A stretch of DNA of 24,329 nucleotides, taken from the NCBI GenBank assembly GCA_049325415.1, contig JBMOLL010000007.1, positions 1-24,329 of the forward strand, in the 5' to 3' direction. Below the pieces are notes generated by a model. It was not told the origin of the DNA. It did no database searches and was given only the letters and a program-made list of their open reading frames with translations. The translations under genes and the position numbers were made by a program. Origin of the DNA: JBMOLL01 sp049325415 (GTDB lineage: Bacteria; Bacteroidota; Bacteroidia; Bacteroidales; GCA-2748055). Of the stretch, positions 13,815-21,544 are shown piece by piece (the stretch's first letter is position 1; each line of letters opens with the position of its first letter).

Positions 13815-14999
13815 TTAAAGCAGGTCTTTTACCACCTGCGGGTTATCACTTATGAAATAGGGAACACTCTTCATTCCCGGAATTCGCTTTTTGTTGGAGG
13901 AGATCCACTCATTGAACTGCTGAGGGGTTTTCGTTACCTCATTCCTGGACGGTGTTTCCGGGAGATCCTCACCGGAAAGCAGTTTATCCTCATACTCGTT
14001 CAATTCTTCCTCAGTCCGGAGGATGGGCAGGGCCATGCACCGGCACTGAGGGTGCCAGCCACCCCAGACAAAGTCCTTGGGATAGTTTCCCTTCAGGTCG
14101 TCGCAAATATCCCTGATCGGGTGGTTAGTCTGTGACGGCCTGATCAGCTTGCCTACCACCATGGGGTTCTGACTCCACCGGTTGTTCTCGGCCATACGGT
14201 AGGCCCGGGAGATCTCCGTGCCGGCCAGGCGCATGGCGTTCTGATGGGCGGACCGGTAGACCCCCTGGCCGGGATGGTAGGCCTTGGCCCGGGAGCTGAG
14301 CCGTAGCAGTCCTTCCTTATCCCGGACCCTCCGGAAGAGAGCCTCAGGATTGTTCAACAGTTGTTTCAGGTTCCGGGACAGGCTCTGGGCGCTTTCTCCC
14401 TTGGCGACAGCCTGCCGGATGAACTGTTTGATGATCTCCAGGTTGTTCTTTTCGAGGTTCCACACCCGGGAGGATAGGTTCAGGGTTCCTGAATAGGCTT
14501 CGAAAGGTGCTGAATTGCGTTTTACTTTGAATAAATCTCGAAGCTTTGCAGCCAGGCCGGCTTGTTTCTCCGGTGTTATCTTGATGGGTCCGGTACCAGT
14601 TTTGAAGTCAACTTTTATTGATAGCTTGAATTCATTGATGTCTGCCACTGGCCGGTTAAACAGCTTGCTGAGTGTGGAAGTGCCCAGCTGGGCAATGGTC
14701 GCCACTCCCAGAACCTTCAAAATGAACTGGTCACTGTGATCCTCTGCCAGGTCCCAGGCCTTCCGGATCGACTGCTCAATGTCGGAGGTCAATCTCTGCC
14801 CATGTTTCTCAAGAACTGCTTCGATCTTCTTCACCAGTTCCTTCTCCTGTTTGGGGGTGAGCGTGTCCCGGAGGGTGTAGGGGGAGAGGATCTGAGAAAG
14901 CTCTTTACTCAATAGGGCATAGTTCTGTTCGATCCTGCCGTTTTGAGCCAGTAGAAGCCTGGTTAATTCATCGTAATATTGCTCGAAATCGCCTGTCAT
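13815..14999 (-). CDS. MuF-type phage minor head (head morphogenesis) protein
   Basis: 394 residues. The N-terminal half is helical. The C-terminal part has the Mu gpF / SPP1 gp7-like signature: QNAMRLAGTEISRAYRMAEN, then NHPIRDICDDLKGNYPKDFV, and the cysteine motif HPQCRC at residues 316-321 followed by MALPILRTEEEL. The tail of about 70 residues after this is the normal end for Bacteroidota members (FNEWISSNKKRI...PYFISDNPQ) and not a recognised toxin domain. These proteins are minor components placed at the portal/head interface and in some phages are injected with the DNA. No portal gene is adjacent, which is unusual because MuF genes normally follow the portal gene. Confidence 0.85.
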   Translation of the reverse strand: MTGDFEQYYDELTRLLLAQNGRIEQNYALLSKELSQILSPYTLRDTLTPKQEKELVKKIEAVLEKHGQRLTSDIEQSIRKAWDLAEDHSDQFILKVLGVATIAQLGTSTLSKLFNRPVADINEFKLSIKVDFKTGTGPIKITPEKQAGLAAKLRDLFKVKRNSAPFEAYSGTLNLSSRVWNLEKNNLEIIKQFIRQAVAKGESAQSLSRNLKQLLNNPEALFRRVRDKEGLLRLSSRAKAYHPGQGVYRSAHQNAMRLAGTEISRAYRMAENNRWSQNPMVVGKLIRPSQTNHPIRDICDDLKGNYPKDFVWGGWHPQCRCMALPILRTEEELNEYEDKLLSGEDLPETPSRNEVTKTPQQFNEWISSNKKRIPGMKSVPYFISDNPQVVKDLL

Positions 15000-15421
15000 T
15001 TCTTATGTTTTAGCCTTTTCTCAAATCCTGTGGCCAGCTCCTTCACTTGTCGGTTAAAAAAGAGATTGATTACCAAGATGTCCCTGACCTCTGCGATCAA
15101 CATTGTCACAGAAGACCTCGATACTTCAAAGAGTTCAGCCATGTAATCCTTGAGGCCTTTTTTCTTGATCTGGGTTTTGAAATCAAGGACATCCGGATCA
15201 TAAAGTGTCAGGATAACGGCCGTGCCAATCAGTCGAATTCTTTTCCACTCTTCTTTGTCATACCGAACCGTGAACATATCCGTATCATTCTGAATGCAGA
15301 TATAGTCCATGATATCGGGAAGCAGGGACAGATCATCTATTCTGGCCACGTTACTAAGCCGTTCAGCCAATTCCGGAAAGATCTCCTTCAACCGTTGCCC
15401 GAGTAGTTCGTTCTGATTCAC
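14996..15421 (-). CDS. Small 'LYDP' helical protein, paralogue of 11433-11876
   Basis: 141 residues with a GTG start at 15421 that overlaps the previous stop codon by four bases (GTGA); the next ATG is far inside the protein. It shares the plan of the 147-residue protein at 11433-11876: FPELAERLS near the N-terminus, GTAVILTLYDPDVLDFKTQI in the middle, then an HTH-like GLKDYMAELFEVSRSSVTML. It overlaps the MuF gene by four bases (ATGA type). No established function; DNA binding is suggested by the HTH-like part. Confidence 0.72.
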   Translation of the reverse strand: MNQNELLGQRLKEIFPELAERLSNVARIDDLSLLPDIMDYICIQNDTDMFTVRYDKEEWKRIRLIGTAVILTLYDPDVLDFKTQIKKKGLKDYMAELFEVSRSSVTMLIAEVRDILVINLFFNRQVKELATGFEKRLKHKK

Positions 15422-15657
15422 CGCCTGGCTGTTTGCAGATTTGATTTAGTGAAGTCACCGAAAGCCTCGATCCTCTCCCTTTTGCTCATACCCCGGATCT
15501 CGGCACTGGAATAGAACCTGAGCGGTTTCCCGTTCAGCTCGACCGGTCGCCGGCGTTCCATGGTGAATACTTCGCCGGTGTCCTCATCGCGGATCTCTTC
15601 AGTCCAGACATGGTATTTGATCCGGCCTTGTGGTGTGTCTTTTGTCTCGAATTTCAT
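15418..15657 (-). CDS. 79-residue hypothetical phage-type protein
   Basis: 79 residues from ATG at 15657 (MKFETKDTPQGRIKYHVWTE). The open frame continues to an earlier ATG at 15732, which would add 25 very basic residues; I prefer the internal start because that extension has an unusual composition, but this is not certain. The core has an EEIRDEDTGEVFTMERRRPV beta-hairpin-like part, then PLRFYSSAEIRGMSKRERIE and an unfolded basic end. No family recognised. It lies between the tape measure gene and the LYDP gene. Confidence 0.6.
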   Translation of the reverse strand: MKFETKDTPQGRIKYHVWTEEIRDEDTGEVFTMERRRPVELNGKPLRFYSSAEIRGMSKRERIEAFGDFTKSNLQTARR

Positions 15658-15767
15658 TGTGTGGTATTTTGGTTTGCGTCTAGGAAATACGATTATTGAT
15701 TTTTGAAAGCGTTTTAAATCAGGGCGTTTCATTGTGTCGGTTTTGATCTTGCATCATATTTGCACCA

Positions 15768-18700
15768 CTACCTGGAAAAATTTGAAAATTTAGACTCGAA
15801 CCTTCCAAGGATTGATATAACCTGATCCATCCCGTTCGCGGTCCGGAAGGTATTCCGATCAATGGACGCAAGGAAGGTGTTCATATCCCCCATCAGATCG
15901 ACCTGTTCCCGGACATCCAGCAAGATGGTATTCAGCCGGCCGGCTAAAAGGGATCCTGTTTCCTCGGTGAGTTCCTTCCGGATGGCTCCGGCCAAAGAGT
16001 TTGGATCAGATTCACTACCAAAAAAGGGCTCCATGATCTTTTGCATAGCCTCAGCTCTCTGTCTGGCTGCATCCATCGCGTTATCAATTGCTGCCTGTTC
16101 TTCCGGGGTGATGGCATACCCACCGGCGCCATCGGGGTTGACGGCCTGCGCAATCAGCTCCTGAAGTCTCTCGATCTCCCCTGAGGAAAGCAGAGCATCC
16201 ATAAAGGCTTTCTGCATCGCCTGCTGGATGATCTTTCTGGAGTAATCAGCAAAATCTTTGGCGGCCAGTTTACCCTCCTGGAAGGCATCCCAAAAATATC
16301 CGGCCAGGTCTGATTCAGACAGACCAGTAAGGGCTTCTTCCCAATCTTCAACAAGCTTTTTGATCTCTTCATCAGTAGCCTGCAATTCGTCCTGCAACTG
16401 CTTCAACAGATCCTCATCTGTTGCATCCCAGACCACACCTCCCACCGTTCCTGTCCGGTTCTCCTCTGCATTGATTGCCGCCTGCAATTCACCCTGCTTT
16501 TTAATCAGGGCAGCAATGGCTTTATCATACTCCTGGGTGAGGTTCGTAAGGTTGGAACCGCTCCCGATCTGATTCATGAACTCCTGTACCAAATCATTGG
16601 TCCGCTCCAGTGTTTCTTCATAGGCCTTGGCGCCTTCCTGTACCTTCTTGGTCATCTCAAACAGGGTGACAAAAAGCTGTACCGATCCGGAAACAATAGC
16701 CTCAGGGTTTGCCGTTGTTATGCCTATGGCCAACTGGCCGGCTCCGGTAATCAGGTCACCGATCTGGCTAACAGCCTCAGCTGCTTCGCTATTTATACCC
16801 GATAGGATTTCCTGAATTCCTCCAAAGACAGTTCTGAGCATAGATACCGCATCCGTCAGGTCAACTTCTATCTGCCGCTGTAATGCGGTTAAATTTCCCT
16901 GTATCTCTTCGATATCTTCTTTCAGCTTCTTCTTGGCGTCCTCAGATAAATCCTTTTCTGTATCGAACCGAAGCTTCAGAGCTGCTTCCTGGGTTTTAAG
17001 ATTGGCCTGTTCATCTTTGAGCCAACGCAATCCTTTCTTCCGGATCTTAGAACTATAATCCTCACTTAGTTTGATCTCTTCCTCAGTGACCCCGCGCATG
17101 ATATCCAGTTCCTTCTGCTTGGCTTTAATAATAAGATCAAGAGCCGCACGGGTGGTTTCATCCGTCGTCTTGATATATTCATCATTCAATCGGGCTATTT
17201 CAGCCTGTAAGTACTCGATCGACCCGGAACCAGTTTTTGTGGTTGTCTCCCGGTATTCCGTGGTAAGGAAAAGCCGCTTTGAGGCATAGTTCTTATCGGA
17301 GGGGTTCAGTTTAGCGATCTCTTTCTGCAGGTACTCGGCATAGCTGCCGGCTGAGCTCTTCAGTACCTGGAACTGCCGATCCGCACTCTCCTGGCCAAAT
17401 AGCTCGACCCATTGCTGGTACTGCTCGTAGAGTTCCTTTTTCTCCTCAATTTCTTCCTGGAAGGTCTTAACGGCATTGTTCTTGCTCCGGCCCCGGATCA
17501 GGTCGATCTGTTTCTCAGCATTTTCGATCTGCCCGAGGTATTTCTTCTGAAGTTGGACAAAGTCAGGTTCTTCACCGGTAAGGTCGTCAATGGCTTTCTT
17601 TGCCTCGGCAATGATCTTCTCCCAGTAGGCGACATTTGTTTTCACAACCTTTGTGACCAGATCATCAGGATCGACTTCTTCATCAAAAGTCAGTTCATCG
17701 ACCATATTTCTGTAGGAATCAATCATGCCCTGGAAATACTCCTCGATTGGCTTCTGCTCTGCTTTTAATTTTGCGATACTAATGAACTGATCGATAAAGG
17801 ATAGTTCTCCCAAATTTGTACTTCCGTCTTTCTGAATCTCTTCCTCAGCAATGTCTTTCAAGAAGTCTTTATAGAGCTGGCTGGCCGTGGCGTTCCAATT
17901 CTTGAAATTATCCAGTGCATTATCACCAGCCAGTTCCATTTGTTTGTCTATCCCATCATAAATGGCTGTCATAAAATCAGTCAGCCTGTCAGCACCTTTG
18001 TATTTGGAGAAGGTTTGAGTGAACTCTCCCAGTTTTTCATCGAACTTCTGATTGAATAAAGTCTGCTGTTCATCAAGCTTAGTCTGATAAGCTTTTACCC
18101 CAGCGTTTGCCATGATCGCCTTCGTTACTCTTTTCTGCGCTTCTTCTATGTCTTCAAGGGTGTCTTTTTCACTGATCAGATTATCCAGGTATTGGCTATA
18201 CCGTGAATTGATCAGATCTCTGGCCGTATTCCATTCCTTGGTCCCCTTCTCAGCTTTTTTCAGAGAATCAAATACGCTGTTGAGACTGAACACATCGGAA
18301 CCCAGTTCCTTTGCCATTTCCTGTGAGGCGGAATTGAAATCAACAACCTCTTTCCGGGCACTACTTATGGCCAATGCTAGCCCTACAAGAATAGAAGCGA
18401 CTGCTGCAATGGGGTTCACGCTTTGGGCTGCTGTCAGGGCCCTTTGAGCAATGGTGGTGGCCTGAATTGCTTTCGTAAGGGAACCCATTGCCTGAGCCTG
18501 CTGCAGGATGTTGGTTATGATGGTGGCGGCTTTGTAGGTCCCATAGGTGGCGATCAAAACCTTCACAACATCGATGACCTTTTCGTAGTTCTCAACCAGA
18601 TTGGCGACGGATTCAATACCCCCATAAAGAAGCCCTTCGTTTTTCTCCCCGATCTCATCCAGCATCCGGGAGATTGCATCTTTGAGGTTGGAGACCTGGC

Positions 18701-19400
18701 CAGGGAGAGATGCCACCTGCTTTTCCATCATGTTGGCGAACTTGCCGCCCTCATCGGTAAGATTAACAATTACCTTCTGAAGATCCTCAAACCCCACCTG
18801 ACCTTTCTCCGCCAGGTTATAAACGGCACTCTCGGCCACGCCAAATTCCTTGGCCAACTCCGAGACCAGCGGAATCCCTCTTTCAAGGAACAGGTTCATT
18901 TCCTCTGCCTGGAGTTTGCCCTTGGCTTTCACCTTACCATAGGCCTGGACCAGTCCGTCCAGATCAGTGGAGAGGCCGGCGGAAATATCCCCCAATCGGC
19001 GTAAAACATCCAGGGTATCCTCTGCCTCCACATTGAAGGCAAGGAGCTTTTTCACGCCCTGGCCAACATCGGTGAGCTCGAACGGAGTTTTGGCGGCGAA
19101 CTCGATAGTGTCCTGCATCAGTTTGTCTGCCCTCTCTTTGTTGTTCAGGATGGTTTCATAGGCGATCCCCAGCTGCTGGAATTCTCCCCGGACGTTCACA
19201 ATGTCACTGATCAGTTTCTTGCCGGCTTCGAAGGTTAAATACCCGGCCAAGGTCTTCCCAATTTTCTTGAAGGTATCATCCATCTTTTGACCTTCCCGCT
19301 GGACGCCGTTTGACATGGCTTTTATCTCACGTTCGAGCTGTGAAATTCTTTTGTCAAGTTCGGCTGTATCAATTGTAGTTGCGAAATTTATAGACGCCAT
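15768..19400 (-). CDS. Phage tail tape measure protein
   Basis: 1210 residues. The first 250 residues are the conserved tape-measure domain: FEAGKKLISDIVNVRGEFQQ, GIAYETILNN, TPFELTDVGQGVKKLLAFNV, RLGDISAGLSTDLDGLVQAY, GKLQAEEMNLFLERGIPLVS, then NLAEKGQVGFEDL. Next is a hydrophobic, alanine-rich stretch (about 280-345: AIAAVASILVGLALAISSA-like) and then 800 residues of long helical coiled coil with short glycine-rich breaks, typical of tape measures. The protein sets tail length and is released during DNA injection; by the usual rule of about 0.15 nm per residue it would measure a tail of roughly 180 nm. No tail tube, chaperone, baseplate or fibre genes are present around it, so it cannot build a tail alone. 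Confidence 0.93.
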   Translation of the reverse strand: MASINFATTIDTAELDKRISQLEREIKAMSNGVQREGQKMDDTFKKIGKTLAGYLTFEAGKKLISDIVNVRGEFQQLGIAYETILNNKERADKLMQDTIEFAAKTPFELTDVGQGVKKLLAFNVEAEDTLDVLRRLGDISAGLSTDLDGLVQAYGKVKAKGKLQAEEMNLFLERGIPLVSELAKEFGVAESAVYNLAEKGQVGFEDLQKVIVNLTDEGGKFANMMEKQVASLPGQVSNLKDAISRMLDEIGEKNEGLLYGGIESVANLVENYEKVIDVVKVLIATYGTYKAATIITNILQQAQAMGSLTKAIQATTIAQRALTAAQSVNPIAAVASILVGLALAISSARKEVVDFNSASQEMAKELGSDVFSLNSVFDSLKKAEKGTKEWNTARDLINSRYSQYLDNLISEKDTLEDIEEAQKRVTKAIMANAGVKAYQTKLDEQQTLFNQKFDEKLGEFTQTFSKYKGADRLTDFMTAIYDGIDKQMELAGDNALDNFKNWNATASQLYKDFLKDIAEEEIQKDGSTNLGELSFIDQFISIAKLKAEQKPIEEYFQGMIDSYRNMVDELTFDEEVDPDDLVTKVVKTNVAYWEKIIAEAKKAIDDLTGEEPDFVQLQKKYLGQIENAEKQIDLIRGRSKNNAVKTFQEEIEEKKELYEQYQQWVELFGQESADRQFQVLKSSAGSYAEYLQKEIAKLNPSDKNYASKRLFLTTEYRETTTKTGSGSIEYLQAEIARLNDEYIKTTDETTRAALDLIIKAKQKELDIMRGVTEEEIKLSEDYSSKIRKKGLRWLKDEQANLKTQEAALKLRFDTEKDLSEDAKKKLKEDIEEIQGNLTALQRQIEVDLTDAVSMLRTVFGGIQEILSGINSEAAEAVSQIGDLITGAGQLAIGITTANPEAIVSGSVQLFVTLFEMTKKVQEGAKAYEETLERTNDLVQEFMNQIGSGSNLTNLTQEYDKAIAALIKKQGELQAAINAEENRTGTVGGVVWDATDEDLLKQLQDELQATDEEIKKLVEDWEEALTGLSESDLAGYFWDAFQEGKLAAKDFADYSRKIIQQAMQKAFMDALLSSGEIERLQELIAQAVNPDGAGGYAITPEEQAAIDNAMDAARQRAEAMQKIMEPFFGSESDPNSLAGAIRKELTEETGSLLAGRLNTILLDVREQVDLMGDMNTFLASIDRNTFRTANGMDQVISILGRFESKFSNFSR

Positions 19401-19457
19401 TTTTTAAGAGTTAGAGTTGAACCTATACGAATCCGCCATTCTGTATCTGTCAGTATA

Positions 19458-19832
19458 TCAGTTGCTATTGAATTCAAATCGTTTGAAATGCACCGTATTT
19501 GCACCAGTCTCTTTGATTTCTTGGAGCTTATCCTCAATTTCTTTGAGGATTAGTTGTGCTTCAAAAATTCCTTCTTCACACAGCTGGATAAGAATTGCCA
19601 TATTCAGAGCAAGTAAGGTTGAACGGATCTCCTCCACGTTTAACCGTTTGATCAATTCACTGGGTTCAACTTTCCCTTTCCCTTTTGGCCCGATGCACTT
19701 AAACATTACCTCTGAAGAAATACCCAGGGACTTGGCAAAGGTCTCTGCATATTTTTTTGGAATGCCCAGATAGATATTGTCGGAGTCAGCATCCCGTATC
19801 TCCTGGATTATGTCCTCATTTTTCTTTTTCAT
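19458..19832 (-). CDS. 124-residue hypothetical protein between replication and tail genes
   Basis: 124 residues, helical. Its start overlaps the stop of the replication protein by four bases (ATGA), so translation is coupled. Visible features: an N-terminal NIYLGIPKKYAETFAKSLGI segment, a short KGKGKVEPSELIKRLNVEEI with basic residues, and a long C-terminal amphipathic helix (ILIQLCEEGIFEAQLILKEI then EDKLQEIKET). No family recognised. Phages often carry a small tail-assembly chaperone just before the tape measure gene, but neither a frameshift signal nor a matching motif is visible, so I leave it unassigned. Confidence 0.65.
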   Translation of the reverse strand: MKKKNEDIIQEIRDADSDNIYLGIPKKYAETFAKSLGISSEVMFKCIGPKGKGKVEPSELIKRLNVEEIRSTLLALNMAILIQLCEEGIFEAQLILKEIEDKLQEIKETGANTVHFKRFEFNSN

Positions 19833-20671
19833 TTCTGTTTCTGTTTTTGAATTTTGTCAAGTATCGCCTGGCCCTGCTGGGTGTGAAGGACCTGGCCAGG
19901 CTTTTCTGTTGTCTGGGGCTTTCGCTCCAAAAAAATACCGTTATAGTTTTGGCTCATGGAATAGGTAATCATCGCCCGGGCCCGCTCCGGATTCTGGTTC
20001 GAAAGGGTTAGTATCCGATCAACAAGGCTGGACAACCCGGTAGGCTTGTAGGTCTGTCCTTTTTCACTTTTGTATTTTAGCCAGATCAGGATATGTTCTT
20101 CAAAACCGGGAGGGATGGGATTTTTGGATATGTAATCGGCCCAAGCTTTGAGGTAGGAAATTTGTTTTTGAGTGCCCTGGGCCGCCGGAATGCTGCCTTT
20201 ATGGACGGATTGGCCGTTTATTGGTTGGTGATCTTTTTGAGTATTGTCCTGGCCTATTGTTTTCGATTTAGGCGAAATTTTAATTTCGCTATTATTATTA
20301 CTATTTACATATTCATTATCATACTCATTATCATTATCGGCTTTTTTGGGTTTTTCAATTAACCCAGATAACCCACTGGGTTTTTTGGGTTCCTGGTGTT
20401 GGCTATCATTGTTTTTAGGGGGGCGACCTCCTTTTTTTCCATTCTCTTTGTTACGTTCGACTACAGCTTCGTACTTGGCCTTGTTATGGTCAAATGCCTG
20501 TTTTACAAACAGAAATGAGATTTTTAACGCTGGATCCTCATCAACAAAACTTGGAATAGTTCCGTCAATATGAAACTGAAAAATGGCGTCCAGAAGCTTA
20601 CCTTTTTGCTCCCATGAAAGGCTTTTAATAGGCGGGTAAAAGGAGTTATAAAGAATAAAAGATTCTTTCAT
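19829..20671 (-). CDS. DUF6291-type replication protein with internal repeats
   Basis: 280 residues from ATG at 20671 (MKESFILYNSFYPPIKSLSW); the frame also opens three codons earlier with TTG. The first 80 residues match the phage replication-type DUF6291 pattern: SWEQKGKLLDAIFQFHIDGT, then ALKISFLFVKQAFDHNKAKY and ERNKENGKKGGRPPKN. The middle is low-complexity (proline, lysine, aspartate and asparagine runs such as ADNDNEYDNEYVNSNNN). The C-terminal 80 residues (WADYISKNP...HILIWLKYKSEKGQTYKPTG, SSLVDRI) resemble the C-terminal domain of DnaD-like phage replication proteins. It likely loads or recruits replication machinery at an origin; the AT-rich and iteron-like repeats at 20277-20392 lie inside this gene, as in lambda O. 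Confidence 0.72.
   Translation of the reverse strand: MKESFILYNSFYPPIKSLSWEQKGKLLDAIFQFHIDGTIPSFVDEDPALKISFLFVKQAFDHNKAKYEAVVERNKENGKKGGRPPKNNDSQHQEPKKPSGLSGLIEKPKKADNDNEYDNEYVNSNNNSEIKISPKSKTIGQDNTQKDHQPINGQSVHKGSIPAAQGTQKQISYLKAWADYISKNPIPPGFEEHILIWLKYKSEKGQTYKPTGLSSLVDRILTLSNQNPERARAMITYSMSQNYNGIFLERKPQTTEKPGQVLHTQQGQAILDKIQKQKQK
20277..20392. repeat. Iteron-like repeats next to an AT-rich tract inside the replication gene
   Basis: ACCCA pentamers at 20362 and 20371, and TGGGT at 20377 and 20386, are each spaced nine bases apart, with one more TGGGT at 20347. Immediately to the left is an almost pure A/T tract of about 60 bases (20277-20335). Iterons beside an AT-rich unwinding region inside an initiator gene is the arrangement of the lambda origin. 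The 32 bases 20361-20392 recur inverted at 20726-20757. Confidence 0.5.
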
Positions 20672-20676
20672 GAAAA

Positions 20677-21123
20677 TCAATTTAAGTTTATGTTTTTGTG
20701 TTCGGAAAAACCCACAAAACCCAACGAACCCAAAAAACCCAGTGGGTTATCTGGGTTTTCATTACAATCGAGGTTTGAACAGTATTCAGTGGGTCGAACT
20801 TGATAAGTGGGCCAGTTTAGAACAGTGAGAAGAGGCCGTTTTTGTTTTCCTCTACCGATATATTGCACACGAATTATTCCATCAACTTCCAAAAGCTCAA
20901 TGAATCTTTGAGCTTTTGTGAGTGAACAATCAAATAAGCCAGCCCAGTATTGGAAGGATCTGCTACTTTGCCCAGGATAGCAGGTGAAAACTTTGTTGCC
21001 TACAAAGTCCTGACAAGGAGTTTGGTTGACGTTTAGTAAAATAGTGATCCAGTATCGAAGGAATGGGTCACGGAAAATCCAATGATCTTGGATTTGGCTT
21101 TCAATTCTTATACTTCGGATCAT
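20677..21123 (-). CDS. Winged-helix replication-type protein (DnaD-N-like)
   Basis: 148 residues. Residues 10-105 read as a winged helix of the phage replication initiator type: IQDHWIFRDPFLRYWITILL, then GQSSRSFQYWAGLFDCSLTK, AQRFIELLEVDGIIRVQYIG and LLTVLNWPTYQ. The C-terminal 25 residues are a repetitive GF/LG tail (NPDNPLGFLGSLGFVGF) produced by a 9-bp-phased DNA repeat. The start codon overlaps the stop of the HTH gene upstream (ATGA), and five bases separate its stop from the DUF6291-type gene. Together the two resemble a split initiator. The fold assignment is by pattern; the role in replication is inferred from family and neighbours. Confidence 0.62.
   Translation of the reverse strand: MIRSIRIESQIQDHWIFRDPFLRYWITILLNVNQTPCQDFVGNKVFTCYPGQSSRSFQYWAGLFDCSLTKAQRFIELLEVDGIIRVQYIGRGKQKRPLLTVLNWPTYQVRPTEYCSNLDCNENPDNPLGFLGSLGFVGFSEHKNINLN
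20710..20757. repeat. Second 9-bp-phased repeat array, inverted relative to the first
   Basis: ACCCA starts at 20710, 20719, 20728 and 20737 and TGGGT at 20743 and 20752, each series with an exact nine-base period. The 32 bases 20726-20757 are the perfect reverse complement of 20361-20392. The array encodes the C-terminal GF/LG tail of the winged-helix protein. Confidence 0.6.
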
Positions 21124-21395
21124 CGTTCAAATTTTGTGGCTGCTTCCATGACCTCAGACCTGAGATACATGATCTTTTTGCCAACCCGGAGCGGTTTGAG
21201 GATCCCACGCCGTTCATGAGCAATCATGGTATTGGCAGTAGAGATCTTCAGAAGTTTCATAGCCTCATGACGGGTTATGAACTCCGGCTGGTCAGGTACT
21301 TCTTCAATGGATTCCTGGATGACCTCTTTCATCAGCCCCTTCAAAAGGGTCCGAAACTCATTTAGCGGAATGCTAATTAGGACTTGTTCTGGCAT
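21120..21395 (-). CDS. Excisionase-like HTH DNA-binding protein
   Basis: 91 residues from ATG at 21395 (MPEQVLISIPLNEF); a GTG three codons upstream is also in frame but lies inside a 7-bp inverted repeat. The N-terminal half is the helical lead found in Bacteroidota members (LLKGLMKEVIQESIEEVPDQ). The C-terminal half is a MerR-like/HTH_17 winged helix: EFITRHEAMKLLKISTANTM, then HERRGILKPLRVGKKIMYLR and SEVMEAATKF. Proteins of this family act as excisionases or as element regulators. It is the first gene of the replication operon and sits behind an intergenic region full of palindromes, so self-regulation is likely. Confidence 0.78.
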   Translation of the reverse strand: MPEQVLISIPLNEFRTLLKGLMKEVIQESIEEVPDQPEFITRHEAMKLLKISTANTMIAHERRGILKPLRVGKKIMYLRSEVMEAATKFER

Positions 21396-21396
21396 C

Positions 21397-21540
21397 TTGC
21401 TCACGTTTGTTCATGAGCAAAGTTGAAACATCCAGTTATTTTATTTACCTGTAATTTTTGAAAGTTAGTTACAGGTTTATTACTGGCAGTAATTCAGGCG
21501 ATTATGAATAGAAAATTACTGAAAATTACTGAAAAATACA
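21397..21540. promoter_or_regulatory. Operator-rich promoter region of the xis/replication operon
   Basis: From left to right: an inverted repeat TTGCTCA (21397-21403) / TGAGCAA (21414-21420); a minus-strand -7-like box CAACTTTG (21418-21425); an inverted repeat ACCTGTAA (21447-21454) / TTACAGGT (21469-21476), half-sites 22 bases apart; a perfect palindrome ATTACTGGCAGTAAT (21479-21493); and tandem 10-base repeats GAAAATTACT (21511-21530) with a degenerate third copy. The TTACTG element is common to the palindrome and the tandem repeats, as expected of binding sites for one regulator. The likely ligands are the HTH protein or the integrase. Confidence 0.65.
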
Positions 21541-21544
21541 GGCT

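Noticed and set aside
13815..14999. Toxin domain fused to the MuF protein
   Set aside because: The 73 residues after HPQCRC look like the ordinary Bacteroidota MuF tail and show no toxin motif.
19458..19832. Tail assembly chaperone with programmed frameshift
   Set aside because: Position before the tape measure gene fits, but no slippery sequence followed by an overlapping second frame is visible.
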